Shown one piece after another: positions 13,784-27,576 of a stretch of DNA of 64,000 nt. How positions within the stretch are numbered: position 1 is the stretch's first letter; every line of letters begins with the position of its first letter. Under the pieces are notes generated by a model. It had not been told where the DNA came from, searched no databases, and worked only from the letters and a program-made list of their open reading frames with translations. The stretch comes from Brugia malayi (lineage: Eukaryota > Nematoda > Chromadorea > Rhabditida > Onchocercidae). Where the stretch lies: positions 3,944,001 to 4,008,000 of the forward strand of contig NW_025062478.1 of the NCBI RefSeq assembly GCF_000002995.4, written 5' to 3'. Made by a program: the position numbers and the translations under genes.

Positions 13784-16700
13784 ATGGATAATAACCACTT
13801 GGACAATAACACCACTGCACTATCTGAGGATGACACAACGAATTGTAGTTATTATGCAACCGATTATCTTGAAGAGCGCTTTTGGCTTGTATCAGTTGTT
13901 GGTACTTCGGTTGCAACCTTATCTATCATACAAAATTCATTTTTGTTTGCTACACTGATTGCTAAGTAAGCTTATTTTAATTACTAATTTGAATATTTGA
14001 ATTAATCGCATTACATTAAGTTTATTTAGAATTATTTGTTTAATTTTTGTTGTGAGAGACAAAATTGTATCTAATTTAAAATTATCATATTAATTAATTC
14101 GGATACAATAATATAGAATTGCAACAAAAAGCTATTTATTAGATTCATGTCAATGAACGATCAATTTCATAATGTATTTTTATTACTTTAATTATTTTAC
14201 ATAATAAGCTTACTTCTATAAAACATTCATAATTGATAGTTTAAAATTCTAAGTTTCTAGTCAATCTTTTTTACTAATGTTACCATAAAATTTGCAGCTG
14301 TTTTAATTTAATATAATACACAGCAGCTAATTTTTAATTTTTATGTAAAATAGATTTAATTATTTTCTGCAGTAATTATCATGTTTCCAATTACTTTTCT
14401 AATGATCGTATAAATAAATAAACAAAATATTTTTTTTGAAATAACTAAATAGTAATATTGTCAATAGTAATTTCATTTAAATAATTATTTGCAGAAAATC
14501 TCACCGTCAATCTTACGTACTATACTTTATCTTATTAGCATTTTTTGATATATTAATAGCTGGTGCTTACATTCCATTAATGTCGATATCACAGCTTGCT
14601 GATTACTTCATGTCACCGTTACTACTTCAAGCTTGGTATCATCCACATATTGTTATTTTAATTAAAATAATCACTGACATTCAATAATTCTCTGATAAAA
14701 TGCTTGTTTATTAAATTAATTGTGATTAGCTCTTTTATTTTATTCTTTTTCTTTTTATGCCTTACATTATTTGTGCAGTAAAATGTACAGTAATTACCAA
14801 ATTAAGGTATAGCTATATGATACCAATGATAACGATATCACATATAGCGATGACATCGTCGTCATTTCTTATACTTGCGGCAACATTTGAAAGATACTGT
14901 ATGACAGTTGCGCCACGAATGATAGATTGTTTAAATCGCTATCGTGATTACATTGCTGCTTTCGATATAATAGTTGGTGTGATGACTAAATCATCACTTG
15001 CACTCGAATTTAAGGTTTGTTCAAGAAAAAAAAAAAAATTCGGTCTTTTTTGAAAAAAATTTTTATTAAAAATATATCATAAAATGAACTGATTTTTTTT
15101 TATTATTTAATGATATAAATATTATAGTTCTTTATTACTATAAACAAATTGTTTATTTTATGAAGGAAACAATCAAATAAAAAAATAAAAATTTTGAAAA
15201 ATAATTCTTGTTGAAAAAAATTAATGTAACAATTGAGGTGAGAAAATAATGTAACAATTGAGGAGGTGTTTACAGATTGCTAATATTTACAGAATAGTAT
15301 AGCAAGAGAAGTTATAAACGGACAGAAATAGTTACATCTAAATGTGATAATAGTGATTACATGCAAAGAAATACTGTAGCAATTGAGAGAAAAAAAAGAG
15401 TGATAAGAAATGATAATGTTTTTGTAATGATAAACTGACAGTGCGATGATTAATGATAGTTTTTTCATGAATAATGAGGCAATATAAGAGAGAATATCTT
15501 ATTAATGATGAAAGCATCATTCCATAGTTAAGCTGTAATAAAGAAAAATTTGTATTAGTGATAAAAAGATAATCAATATGATAATTTTATTTGAAGTTTA
15601 AATTTGAAAACATTTTTCAAGATTAAACAAAATACTGCATGTGCGGGAAAAATGGCGGAATATATATTAGAACTTTCCTCTCTTGCACTTAATCCAACAT
15701 ATAATGTATTGTGGCGTTTTTGGTTCCGTAATATTATCACAATTTTGTTACCATTTTTTTTGCTTGCTTTTTTTAATGGTCAAATTGTAATTGTGCTACA
15801 ACGAAATCAACATACTTCCCAAATCGATGAACTTGGTAAAAATCAAATAAAGGTTATATTTATATTTAAATTTATAACCGAGGTTATATTTATTTTAGAA
15901 GAACAAATTTATTTAATAGTAATAATTTGTTTGTTAGTAGTGTGAAATTTTGGTTTGAAAAAATTGCAATCAATTTCCTCTACTTTTTCTTCCAACAATA
16001 AAGTTAAATTACAGAAGATAATAATGAATAAAAGTGAAAATGAATGACAAAAAATAATAATCTTTTTTAGAAAAAAAAAATGATTTAAAACGGAACAAAA
16101 AGTCTTTTTCTTTTTTTTAAAAAAAAAAAAGAAATGAATCAATTTTTGTAATATTAAATAAGATTGAAAACACTAACAGTAAATAATTAACAAATAAATA
16201 AATAAATAGTTCTGGTTTTTTAATCTTTATATTAAATTTGTTTATTTCCTAACTTTTAAATAAATTTAAAGGGTCGTGTACGAACAGCCACAAGAACACT
16301 TGTATTTGTTGTTTTTACCTATCTTCTTTCCAACATATTAAATGTTATCGTTACAATTTGGGAGTATATTGATATGGAAGGTTTAATGACGGAACATACT
16401 GCATTGTATATATTTTGCACTGATTTAGTTTGTTTCATTTCTTTCACTTTTACTTATTATTAGTAGTATTTCTTTCATATCTCAATTTTTAATACGAAAA
16501 AGTATAAATGTAATAATAACGATACCAATATTAATAATAACACTAATAAATAATAATAATAACAATAAATGATAATAAGAAAAAGAGCGATAATAATATT
16601 TGGCAATTTGAATTAATAAGAAAAACAATAATAATGGATGAATAACTAAAATGATTCAATTTAACAATAAATATTTATTCGTTTTTTTGTATAGTTATAG

Positions 16701-17691
16701 TTTATGACACAAAAAATTCAATTCTACACATTTTGCATCAAATAATTACCATTAATTTGTTGATGTTCATTTTGAGATTAAGGAAATTCATATTTTACAA
16801 TTCTTTATAGAAGGAAAAACGATACTAATTAATTTATCAGTATTATAAACATTATTAGTTATATAATTAAAATTTTTTCAAAACATATTAACTTCTACAG
16901 TAATAATCGAAGACTGAAAGCGATGTGCTGTATAATACAGTAACTAAACATATTTAAATTTTTTCTTTTTTTTTTTTGAATATAGTTCTAGTTTTAGAAA
17001 TAAAAATTTGTAATTTCAAATTAGAAATAAATCATTTTTCGGCCTTATTAACAGCATTATAAGGATAACTAAAATTATTTAAAAATTAATAATTGGTAAT
17101 TTTTCAGCTGATCAAATGTCAGATTCATTGTTTAATTAATATGAATGAAATCGTCATAATCTATTTTTATTTTTTAATAATTCATCAAAAAAAAAAGTAA
17201 AAAAATTTGAATGAAACTTTAGGTTTCACTATTCACTACTTTGGCTGGCTCACTACGTTTATCTATTTATGCGATGTGTAATCCACAATTACGGTTAGAA
17301 TTTAAACAAGAAGCTGGGAAAATTTTGAAATTACCATCAAAATTTAAGGTAATTAATTCAAAAGATTATAATATTAATAATTTTTAAATATTAAATTTAA
17401 GCATAATTATAAAAAAAGTTGAGAAGATCTAAGCATAATAGTAATGTGATTAGTTCAGTTATTTTATTTCTGTTTTCTTCCTCATTTACTAACAATAATA
17501 ATTTAATTTTATTCTTCTATTAAATTTTCCTTATTGTTTAATTTATTTTTTTTCGGTTTGTTATTTCTTATTTGTTCATTAATTTATTTTAGATTGTTAC
17601 CTTTCAAGGGTTTACCTCAGCCAATAAGCGAAAGAATCGACGAAAACAATACAATGATTACGTTGCTACAATCACAGAGTGTTGCACTTAA
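13784..17691 (+). CDS. Rhodopsin-class peptide GPCR, FMRFamide-receptor-like (FRPR type)
   Basis: A complete seven-exon gene of 380 residues: 13784-13965, 14495-14635, 14807-15014, 15622-15852, 16272-16427, 17223-17348 and 17593-17691 (TAA). All phases agree, including a codon split as TG+G for Trp between exons 2 and 3. Seven membrane spans are visible: TM1 WLVSVVGTSVATLSII, TM2 YVLYFILLAFFDILIAGAY, TM3 ISHIAMTSSSFLILAATF followed by ERY (DRY equivalent), TM4 in AAFDIIVGVMTKSSLAL, TM5 NIITILLPFFLLAFF, TM6 RTLVFVVFTYLLSNILNVI, and TM7 ending SIYAMCNPQLR. The N-terminus has Asn-glycosylation sites (NTT, NCS). The spans around SYMIPMITISH, ALNPTYNVLWRFW and TYLLSNILN match my memory of nematode FRPR neuropeptide receptors; the ligand cannot be read from sequence. 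The tail is basic (KRKNRRK) and ends ECCT. Confidence 0.88.
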
Positions 17692-18699
17692 TATTATTCA
17701 AATCAAAAATCATTCCTTATCACTGTTTAACTACAAACAATATCTGATAAGGATTACAATGAAATTTTGATATTATATTCATTAATTAACTTATTTACTT
17801 GCTATTAATTAGTATAATTTTATTGCGGGTGTTATCATTACTATTACTATTATTGTTACTTATTGCTATCGGTATTATTGTCACTATTACTACTATTGTT
17901 ATCATTATTATTATCACTGCTATTAGTATTGTTATCAGTGTACTGCTCATCAAATATTTGTATTTGCTTGTTTCGTAAAGAAAACAAAATTGCTTGCTAA
18001 TATTTCTATGCTTTCTTTTCTTTTTTTTTTTTTTTTTTTTTTTTGTTTGTTTGTTAGAAAAGCAAAAGGAAATAAGAAAATGAAATAAGTAAATTTCTTG
18101 ATTTGAATGCAAATGAATTAATTTAAAGTGGGTTTTTTGCTAAATTTAGTTGAAAGTATTTGAAGTCGCTCTCGAACTTTGTATGATATCGAGAATTTAA
18201 TGATATGATAACTGAAATGAATTTTATTGAAATATTCAAAGATAATATGTGAAATTTCAATAAAAAATACTGCGAAAAGCAAATTAATAATATACTGAAA
18301 ATAAATGAAATCATTAATTATTTTTCTTTATATATTGAATTAATTCCAGGAAGACTTTAAAAAAAAAAAACTCATCATAAAAGTTTAAATCAAATAAAGA
18401 AAAAGAAAACAAAATATTTATTAATTTTAGAAGAAAAAACGAATTTTGTGTAATTAATTTCAGTCATTATAATTATTTATAAATATTGTTTAAATCATAA
18501 ATTTGACCTAATGATTTAATTTGAATTACATTTAAACAAAAAAAATTTCAATATCTTTCTTCTTTTTTTTATTTTTCAAAAATTCTTTTTTAATTAAAAC
18601 AATAAAAATTCTTTTTACATTTTTTATATTATTTTTTCAATTTATTCCAAAAATTACAAAAATTCTCATATTTGTATTGGTTATAGTTTAATATAAATA

Positions 18700-18845
18700 A
18701 CTTAGTATTTATAGATATACAATCTAATATTATTTAAATACAACCCAATATTATATAAATATATAATCTGATATTACATCGATATATAACCTAATATTAA
18801 ACAAAACATATAATTTAATATAACCTAATATTATGGACATATGAA
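18700..18845. repeat. Degenerate TATATAANCTAATATTA repeats
   Basis: Around six decayed copies of a roughly 25-30 bp unit whose core is TATA(T/A)AACCTAATATTA, for example ATATAACCTAATATTAAACA and TTAATATAACCTAATATTAT. Confidence 0.5.
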
Positions 18846-20565
18846 TTCTGTCATCCGATTTTACATAAAACATTCAAATATATTAATGAAAAACGGATGC
18901 AAAGCAAATTTACCTAATGTTTTCATTCTTTTTTCCTTTTTTTTTTTTAAACTAAAATAAAGAAATATAAAAATTGGTAGCAAGAAATAGTCAATTTTTC
19001 ATCACCTTAAGCTAATTTATGATATCGTTAACTACGGTATGCACTCCTTATTGCAATGTCTTTTTTTTTAATTTTCATTTCATTTTAATGCATTCATTAT
19101 TTGATATGTAAATCCATTATTTATCTGTTATTTATTTCATTTTTTTGTGCATTTTCTATTTTTATTTCCTAAAAGATTTTTTATTTTCATTGATTTTTCT
19201 CTGTTTTTTGATCATTTCATGAATACTAGCATTTAGCATTTAGTTATTAGCTATTTTATCATTTCATTTTGTTATTTTTCTTTTTTCCTTTCAATAAATA
19301 TCTAACATATTTTTTTTAAAAAAAAAGATCACTTATTGTAAGTAACTGAAATAATATATTAAGGAGAAATTGGAAAATATAAAATAGTTGAACAAAAGTT
19401 ATGTTATAACTTTGATCGTTAACTTGTTTTATTATTATTCTTATTACTTAAGTGGTCATTTTTTAATAAAATAAAATAAAATTAGATTTTTTAAATAATA
19501 CTTCTTATCATACATTATCTTATCACATTGCCTTTTATTACAATCGAAATCAAATATTCTTGAATTTTCAATAATTATATCAAAATTATCGGAACAATAA
19601 AAATTGAAATAGTGAATGATGAGACAATAAAATTTAAATTTCAGTGAAAACAAATGTATATTTTTATTTGTCTTAAATCTTATGCTTTTTTGCGAGTTTT
19701 AGATTTGAAATTATTCGGGATTATTTCTTACTTTTTAAATATCGCATTATCACTGAATGCTTTGCTATTGATTTTAGTTTAGTCAGAAAAAAATTATCAA
19801 AAATGCACAAAGAATTTTTAATATATAATTTTAAAATAATTTAATATATATTTTTGATCAAAATCAAATTATTTCTGGATTTCTAATAATAATTGTTCCA
19901 AGGTTATTGAAGCGATTAAAATTGAAAGCTCATGTGTAATTATAATCTGAAATCGAGGATTTGAAAAGAATTTCATATAACTAATTTTTTATACCAATTC
20001 GAAATATTTTTTTGATTTATTCAGTGTCACTAAAGCTTACCCATTTTTTTATAATTTAAATTTTCCTTACATTTTCTTCTATTTATTGTAATCAATTTTA
20101 AATTTGAAACTTTTAGTGATTAGAACAAAACATAAATAACCTATTCGAACAAATGTTTAATAGCAATATTTGCTGTCAATTTTAAAAATTTGTGAGCAAT
20201 TTGAAATGATTTGGGTATTACACATTTTCTGCCCATTTTATTGCTTAGTTAAAGTTTCGCTATGAGTTAGACATTTTTTAAAGTTACTTTTTTATATTTT
20301 CCACTTATTTTTAATTGCTATTATTAAATGTTCTTATAAATATATTAAAATTGCTATAGTTTAAGCTTTGAAATATTCAAGTAAAATCTCTGTAAAATTT
20401 TATTACACCAATTTATCATTGGTTTAGAATCAGTGGTTGCTACCATAATTTCAGTTCAATTATAACTGTAAAACCAGCATCAGCGTTTCAGTCTATCGAT
20501 ATTATCAGCTGAATCTGCTGATGCTTTAAAATGAAATTCCGCTGGTGCTTCGAAAATTTTACTGG

Positions 20566-20878
20566 TTGAATCCATCAGTGCTTCAAGAAGAGATTCCAGT
20601 AGTTGAATCCATCAGTGCTTCAAGAAGAGATTCCAGTAGTTGAATCCATCAGTGCTTCAAGAAGAGATTCCAGTAGTTGAATCCATCAGTGCTTCAAGAA
20701 GAGATTCCAGTAGTTGAATCCATCAGTGCTTCAAGAAGAGATTCCAGTAGTTGAATCCATCAGTGCTTCAAGAAGAGATTCCAGTAGTTGAATCCACCAG
20801 TGCTTCAGGAAGAGATTCCAGTAGTTGAATCCATCAGTGCTTCAAGAAAAGATTCCAGTAGTTGAATCCGTCTGTGCC
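20566..20878. repeat. 37-bp minisatellite, eight copies plus a partial
   Basis: The unit begins TTGAATCCATCAGTGCTTCA, continues AGAAGAGATTCCAGTAG and recurs exactly every 37 bp at 20566, 20603, 20640, 20677, 20714, 20751, 20788 and 20825, with a broken ninth copy at 20862. Copies 2-6 are identical; copy 7 has CCACC and AGGAAG variants and copy 8 has AAGAAAAG. Older, decayed relatives precede it (CTGAATCTGCTGATGCTT about 20510; GCTGGTGCTTCG about 20541). Copies abut with no spacers, so this is not CRISPR. A period of 37 is not a multiple of three, so it is not a coding repeat. Confidence 0.95.
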
Positions 20879-21884
20879 ATATCAATTACTGCTTCATAAT
20901 AGATTCCATCCATCAGTTAAATCTATTATTTTAAATTGACTAGAATTGATCAGTTTGGTTGGATAGAAATCGTCGCCAGAAATTTGTCGTATGCATTCAG
21001 ATGGCTTAAAATAATGAATTATGGTATTAATAAATGATAGTTACCTCTTATACCTAATTTTTTTCATTTTTTGATTGTTAGTTAATTATTTTTAAATTAC
21101 ATAATGGTTGTTTTATTAATGAATGTTAATATAAACGATTTTATCATTGATTTAGAATTCAAAATTTGGAGGTAAATGAATACATTTTATTATCAAAATT
21201 CAATTGTCAAAATCAATAACTGTTAAAAATTCATAAACTAAAGTCTAAAATTTCAATAATTGTCTGATGCATAATCAATAAAAAGATGATTAATATATTT
21301 TATCTCACTTTTTACTTAATAACTATAAATAAAGATAAAAATTTTTATTTACAGTTATTATCATTATTTTTTTGCATTTTATCAATGTGATAATTATTAT
21401 TATTTGTTTTATTTTAATCTTGATAACTAATAAAAATTGTTATTTATTATTTTTTTTTTTTTTTTTTTTTTTGATAACATAATTTAGTATTTTCAAATAA
21501 GAGCAAAAAAAAAAGAAAAACAAAATATGTCGTTTTAGTTTTGATATGTAATCTATCAAATTTTTTATTTTGAATAGTTGACTGAAGATCATGTATAACT
21601 TCAGCTAACTTACTTATTGCTAATTTGACCCCTGAGATTTCCTTGTATTGTCCTTCTATCTATCATCAATCAATAAATGTGATGCAAATTTAATGTCTCG
21701 TTATTATCAAAATACTGAAAGTATTTCTCTAGAGACAATATATGATTCAAATTTCCATAATGTTCACTTTTTATCATTTAGCTTTTCAAACTATTCTGTC
21801 ATCTATTTAAAAAAAAAAGAGAAAAAAACTAAGCCTTCTAAAAAGGACTATTCGATTTTGTCTCTTTCCATCCACTCAATTATT

Positions 21885-21940
21885 CCCTCTCTCTCTCCCT
21901 CTCTCTCTCTCTCTTTCCCTCTCTTTCGCCCTCCCATCCC
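21885..21940. repeat. CT-rich pyrimidine tract
   Basis: TCCCTCTCTCTCCCTCTCTC continuing in pyrimidines, part of a longer pyrimidine-biased strand. Confidence 0.7.
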
Positions 21941-22324
21941 ATCATCTTCAATAGATATCATTATCAGTAGGATTTTTCTCTCCTTCCGGTTTTTTTTTCC
22001 GTTTCATAGTTTTTTCTTTATTTCATTTTCATCCTCTTCCTACCTTTATTTCTTCTTTTGTCGCCATTTTCAAAACTAATTTTAACATTTCAACCAAATT
22101 TCATCAATTTTTTGATTTTTTTATTGTCCTTTTGAAAGAGAAAAAAGCACAAAAAAATGAAAAAAGAAAAAATATTGAACAATAAAATTTTGTTTGTGAA
22201 ATTTTAATTTAAATTACCGAAAAAATTTCATTCGTTTTTTTTTTTTTACTCTCACTTTATTTTATAGTAAAATTAATTGCAAAATTATTAAATTTTTTCC
22301 GACTTTTTTTTTGGCTCATAAAAT

Positions 22325-22384
22325 ATTAGACGTGAACAAACGTGAGCAAAGTTTATTAGACGTGAACAAACGTGAGCAAAGTTT
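22325..22384. repeat. 30-bp perfect tandem duplication
   Basis: ATTAGACGTGAACAAACGTG followed by AGCAAAGTTT occurs twice in direct succession with a period of 30 bp. The perfect identity in decayed surroundings suggests a recent duplication. Confidence 0.9.
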
Positions 22385-25300
22385 AATGTAAAAAAGTTAA
22401 AAATAAATTTAAAAAAAACGAAATGCAAAGTGAATTTTTGATTAATTGTTTTGATAATAAGCATCTTTTTTCATCCTCCTTTTTCTATTTCTTACTAACT
22501 TATGCAAGAAATGAGTAACAACTTTATACTTTTAAAATTTTAAACAAAGGCTAAATAAATTGTCTAAGATTTGACATAGTAAAAACGAAAAAGAAAAGAT
22601 TAGATGATAAATAGTAATCCTAGGCTTATAATAATTGTTTTGTTGGCCCTAAAATTTAGTAATGAAAGAATATAATCTGAAGCAAATGACTATATCAAAT
22701 GAGAAATTGTAGTAATTTTTAAAATATTTTTGTATAAAATTCTTAAATGACAATAGGAATGTAACACAATTTCAAAATTTCAATCTTATGAATATTCTCG
22801 CCTTTCTTTCTTTTTCTAATTAATTCGCATGGGAATTATTCGTTTTCTCATAAGAGAGAAATAAATTTAACAATTTCGCTTTAAACTATTATTATCATTT
22901 TTCATCACATATGAATATCTGCAAGATGTGATATATATATATATATATAATTTTAGTATTATTTAAATAAGTATTATTTTTTAATGGAATTAATATTTTA
23001 TTGATTTCTCAAGCTTTAATGAATGAAATATTATTAATTTGTAATTTTAAAAAAATTACAAATTAATTAAATTCATATTGAATTGAATTAAAACAAAAAA
23101 ATTAAAAAATAAAATGCAAATTATCATTTAAGTGAAATTTTTTTTTTCTTTTACGTTTTTCTTTATGGTAAAAAAAAATTATTTAATGTGACCAACGAGT
23201 AAACAGTAGACAGACGACAATAAGTGGCATTTATTAAAAAGAGAGAGAGAGAAGAAAGAGGAAGAAGAAAATGATTTGTTTTCGATGATAAGCAAATAAG
23301 TAAAGAAAGAAATTGAGTAAATTATCCGTCTTCTCAGCAATCAATTAATTCTTGTCGTATTTATATTTCATATAAGTATTTATCAATATTTTGTTTATAA
23401 AGTAACTTTGAAATTTAATATATATTTTATACTAATATTATCGATTTTTCATATTTAATATAAATCACTTTCATCTGATATTTGAAATAAGCTTTTTTTT
23501 TTTAAATTCTGATAATTTATATTAAATATATATTTCATATTAGTAAAAATATTTTAAAAATATTTTATATTTAGTAGTATCGAAATTTCATATTTAATAT
23601 GTATATTAGTTATAACTCTATGCATGCTACATTATATAAATGTTAACAATATTACTTATTAAAAGTAAGTATCGGATTTTCTTAACAGTGCTATCAAAAT
23701 TTTATATTTAATAAATATTTCAATGAATATTTCGTCGATATTGTAGTTAGCTTGAATACCAAACTTTTTTATCACTATTGTCGTCTTCAACAAATATCAA
23801 CATTATCAAGACTTGAAACTTATTTTGGGATTGCTTGGTTTATATCATTTTTATCAAAATTTCATTTTATTGTTTTGCTAATTAATATGTAACATTTATT
23901 TTGGATTATCATGATTCTGTATTACTGATAATACTATGATTTTATATCTAATACAAATGCAACATACTTTATCGAGATTTTCATAATCAATGTATGTTCC
24001 ATATTAGTAACAGCGATTAGTAATAATAATAAATTTTGATTATTTATTTTATATTATTTCTGCTCATTATTTGATATTTAACATTAATTTACATTTTATA
24101 TTAGTACTTATATAGTATTATTTCATATTTAATAAACGCATTAAATTATTTAAAAATTTAACATTAACATTTTTTATTGTTTTCACAAAAATAATTTCAA
24201 AAGAATTTTTGTATGATAAGTTAGCTATAATTATTTATCAACTGTGTATTAGATGTTAATATGAATAATGAGTGAGTATTATGTAAATAAATGTTCAATC
24301 GTTTTCAATTAAAAAAGTAAATAGATAAATCATTTTTTTTTTTTTCAATACTTCTATTTATGATTATCAAGTATGATATGCAATAAATTAACTCAATATT
24401 CTTTTTTTTTTAAACATTTTCTTATATCTGAAAATTTCAACAAATGGTTGAATAAAAAAATATTTTAAAATCATTTTAAAAATATTTCCATATTTATTAT
24501 AATTTAAGCTACGAAATAGGATATATTAGCAGAAAAAAGTGCAAGTAAGAAACAAAATAAAATTTTTAAATATTTATTTCATATTATCAAAATGTCTGTA
24601 TTATTTATCATAAATAAAGTTTCTTGTCTTCTATTCATTAAATCTAAGTTCAAATTGTTGCCTATTTTTAGATAGGTGATAAGAAATAATTACTTTAAAT
24701 TTAACATTTAAAAATATTTTAATATGTTAAGAATTTTAATTCAATATATATATATATATTCAAATTTAATATATTAAAAATTCACCAACTTTTCATTAGT
24801 GAATTTTTAGTCAGTTCTTTTTTTTTTGAAGTCATTTAACATTTTTTATTTCTATGTTTTTGTTTTTGAAGTTTTTTTTCTAACTTGCTATTCTCATATA
24901 TAATTTACATCATATTTATTTACTTATGCTACTAATTAAGTATTTTAGAATTTTTTAATGCGTATATTTTATTTTTCATCCACTTTTCCTTTTGTAAACT
25001 TTTCATTAAAAAAAAAAATACTCCAATTTTAATGAAATTGAAAATGTCTGAAAACTTAATTTATTTTCAAGTCAAACAATTCGGAATTACTTTTTCTTAC
25101 TGACTAATTTGCTAAATTATAACGCATTCCTTCCTTTTTTTTTTCTCAATTTGATAAACAAACATATTTTCTTGGCATAATCAAACATTTGTAACAATCA
25201 AATTTTTCAAAATTTTTGTTCTTCTTCTTTTTTTATTTTTTTGCTCTTTTTTTTTTAAATTGCATATATAAAAAGTATGAAAAATTTACATTGCAATTTG

Positions 25301-26509
25301 ATAGTTATTGTGCTAAGTGAAATTTTAAACTAAATTTTCGTCTTTTTTTCTACCATTAAAAACTTCCAGACATCGTGACAAATTGCTTCAATTTTCTTTA
25401 TTTTGAATTAACTAAAAGTTAAAAAAAAAAAAAATATTAGCTCGCAACTTTAAGCTATCACGAAAAAAACTGATCAAAAATCAAATTTAATTGATTTTTT
25501 GAGCGCAAATTTTGTTCAAATTTTCCCCAAATTTTACTTGACAAGTTTTTATTGAATAATGGCTAAAATAAAATATTTAATGCCATCAGGTGTACAGGAA
25601 ACAAATATAAATGAAAAACAAACAAACAAAGAATAAATAAGACGACATTTGCGCATCGATTAGATTATGCAAGCAAATGACTGATTGAAAATAGCAATTT
25701 TTCAGAAATAATTTGAATTTGATTATTAATTTTGTAATTTGAATAAATCACATATATTAATTAATTCATTCTTTTTATTATATTATAATTATTTTAATCA
25801 TTTACTATTGCTATTATTAATTAATCTCTTGTAATGCTATTAAATTATTAATCTATTTCTTGTCATTTATTATTTGCTTTGCTATATTAAGTAATCCTTT
25901 AAAATGTTGTCATTATTATATCTATCAAACATTTTAAATTAAATTGAATAAGTTAGAACTATCCTTTAATACTTCCAAAACTTGTTAGTTCTAACTGAAA
26001 TAAATGTTTAATCCAAAATTATTTGTGTATATACACTTGGAATAAATTAAGTTACCAAATGCTATCGATCATCTTCAAATAACTATCCATTTTGAATTGA
26101 CATTTAAAAAGTTCTAAATTTTTATCCTTATTCACTTTTCCATCCTCAAATTTTGACATTTTTGATTAATTTTATTTTACTGAAGTTTATTTAAAAAAAT
26201 AAATTTATATGTAATATTTAAAAAAATGTCCTTTTCAGTTTTTTTTTTCTACTTCATGTAACAATGTTTACTCATTTGTTTTCAAAAATTTTACTAAATG
26301 ATACTTTTGTTTTGTGTTTTACAGAATTTCTTAAAAAGAAAAAATGTAGCGATTTGTCTTTTTTTTTAGTTTGTTAAGTAAACAGAAAATTTAAAAGTTT
26401 GTTGCACAATTTTTTGATTAAACAATGTTTAATAATAATAATAATAGCAACTAGTGAGTAGTATCCAATTAGTGCTAGAAATTTACGGCCTAGATTTATC
26501 GCAGTATCA

Positions 26510-26555
26510 TTAAAGAAGACTAGCTGGCCTAGCTAACTAATCCAGTCTTCTTTAA
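26510..26555. repeat. Inverted repeat with 12-bp perfect arms
   Basis: TTAAAGAAGACT (26510-26521) is the exact reverse complement of AGTCTTCTTTAA (26544-26555). The 22-nt loop is itself partly self-complementary (AGCTGGCCTAGCT). It can form a stem-loop in RNA or a cruciform in DNA. No coding exon overlaps it. Confidence 0.75.
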
Positions 26556-27560
26556 CTTGGCTGATTTTTCTTCATCATTTTTGTCCATCATTTATTAGTT
26601 TCTATCAAAAAAAAATTTTTTTTTTTGATTTTAAATATAATGGAAGCTTATTATTTCTTGACTAAAATAAAACTTATTTGAAATAACCTGATTTTTTTAT
26701 TTTTTCTTCATATATTTTAATTATTAAATAAAAATAATATGTTTTTATTCGCAAATGATAAGGTGATGTGATATTTTTCAAGCTAATATATTTTTTGCTA
26801 ATTAATGATCATGATTTATTATTATTTTAGTACATTTGTTTGCTTAATGCATTTACTATAATTACAATTACCTTGAGGATTTAGTTTTTTATTAAAGCAA
26901 ATACATTTATTCACATAGTATTAAATATTTATATACCATTTCGATTCAAATATTTCAAGCTAATAGAAAATTTCAAAACATAGCAGACAATGTTTATTAT
27001 AGTAGAATATGAAATTTCATTAAGTTTATTCTATTTTATTCTTCTTCCTAAGCTTAAAAACACAAAAACGGTCTCGAATTTTTAAAATAATTTATAGAAA
27101 CAATTTATTTTTTCTTTTTTTAAATATTTTATACAAATTTGTGATTCAAATTTACAATGTTACTTTTGAAATTACACTGCTAAACTGTTATAAATAATAA
27201 ATAAAATAATAAAGATGCATTATTTAAATTATTGTTAATAAGAAAGAAAATTGCATTCACAAAATAAAAATATCTTATTTTTCTTACATTTAATTAACCA
27301 ATTGTAATTAATATTTATTCTATTATTTTCAATATTACGCACAAAATATACATTATGCGACATTTTTGAAGCAGTAAAATAATTTATAATTTATTTTGCT
27401 ATTTCAAACTTTTTATTATTAAAAATATGTTTAATTAATTTTTATATAATTCATTAGCTAATAATAATAATAATAATATTAAGTAGTGGTGGACACAAAG
27501 AAAAAAGAAAAAACAAAAAAGAAAGGAAAAAGCGAACGATGAATGATGTGTTTTTCTTAA

Positions 27561-27562
27561 AG
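27561..27562 (+). promoter_or_regulatory. Candidate trans-splice acceptor before the channel start codon
   Basis: TTTTTCTTAAAG lies 14 nt before the ATG at 27577 and has the pyrimidine tract plus AG of a nematode acceptor. Such sites close to an initiator ATG commonly receive a spliced leader in nematodes. It could equally be a cis acceptor for an upstream non-coding exon. Confidence 0.4.
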
Positions 27563-27576
27563 CGCCTAAGGCGGTA

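Larger units (their letters stand above)
17692..27576. other. Intergenic region, no gene recognised
   Basis: Nearly 10 kb without exons that can be joined in phase. It holds degenerate repeats (18700-18840), a 37-bp minisatellite (20566-20878), a CT-rich tract (21885-21940), a 30-bp tandem duplication (22325-22384), a short TA run (about 22930-22948) and a 12-bp-arm hairpin (26510-26555). The longest open frame (21648-22079) is low-complexity Ser/Phe/Pro sequence over the CT tract. Confidence 0.6.

Noticed and set aside
17534..17770. 78-codon open frame over the end of the GPCR gene
   Set aside because: The last GPCR exon (17593-17691) is read in another frame; phase from exon 6 gives IVTFQGFTSANKRKN and a stop at 17689.
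20566..20878. Regular 37-bp repeats considered as a CRISPR array
   Set aside because: Units abut with no spacers, and the locus is in a eukaryotic genome; it is a minisatellite.
21648..22079. 143-codon Ser/Phe/Pro-rich open frame
   Set aside because: It crosses CT and T tracts, is low-complexity throughout and shows no domain.
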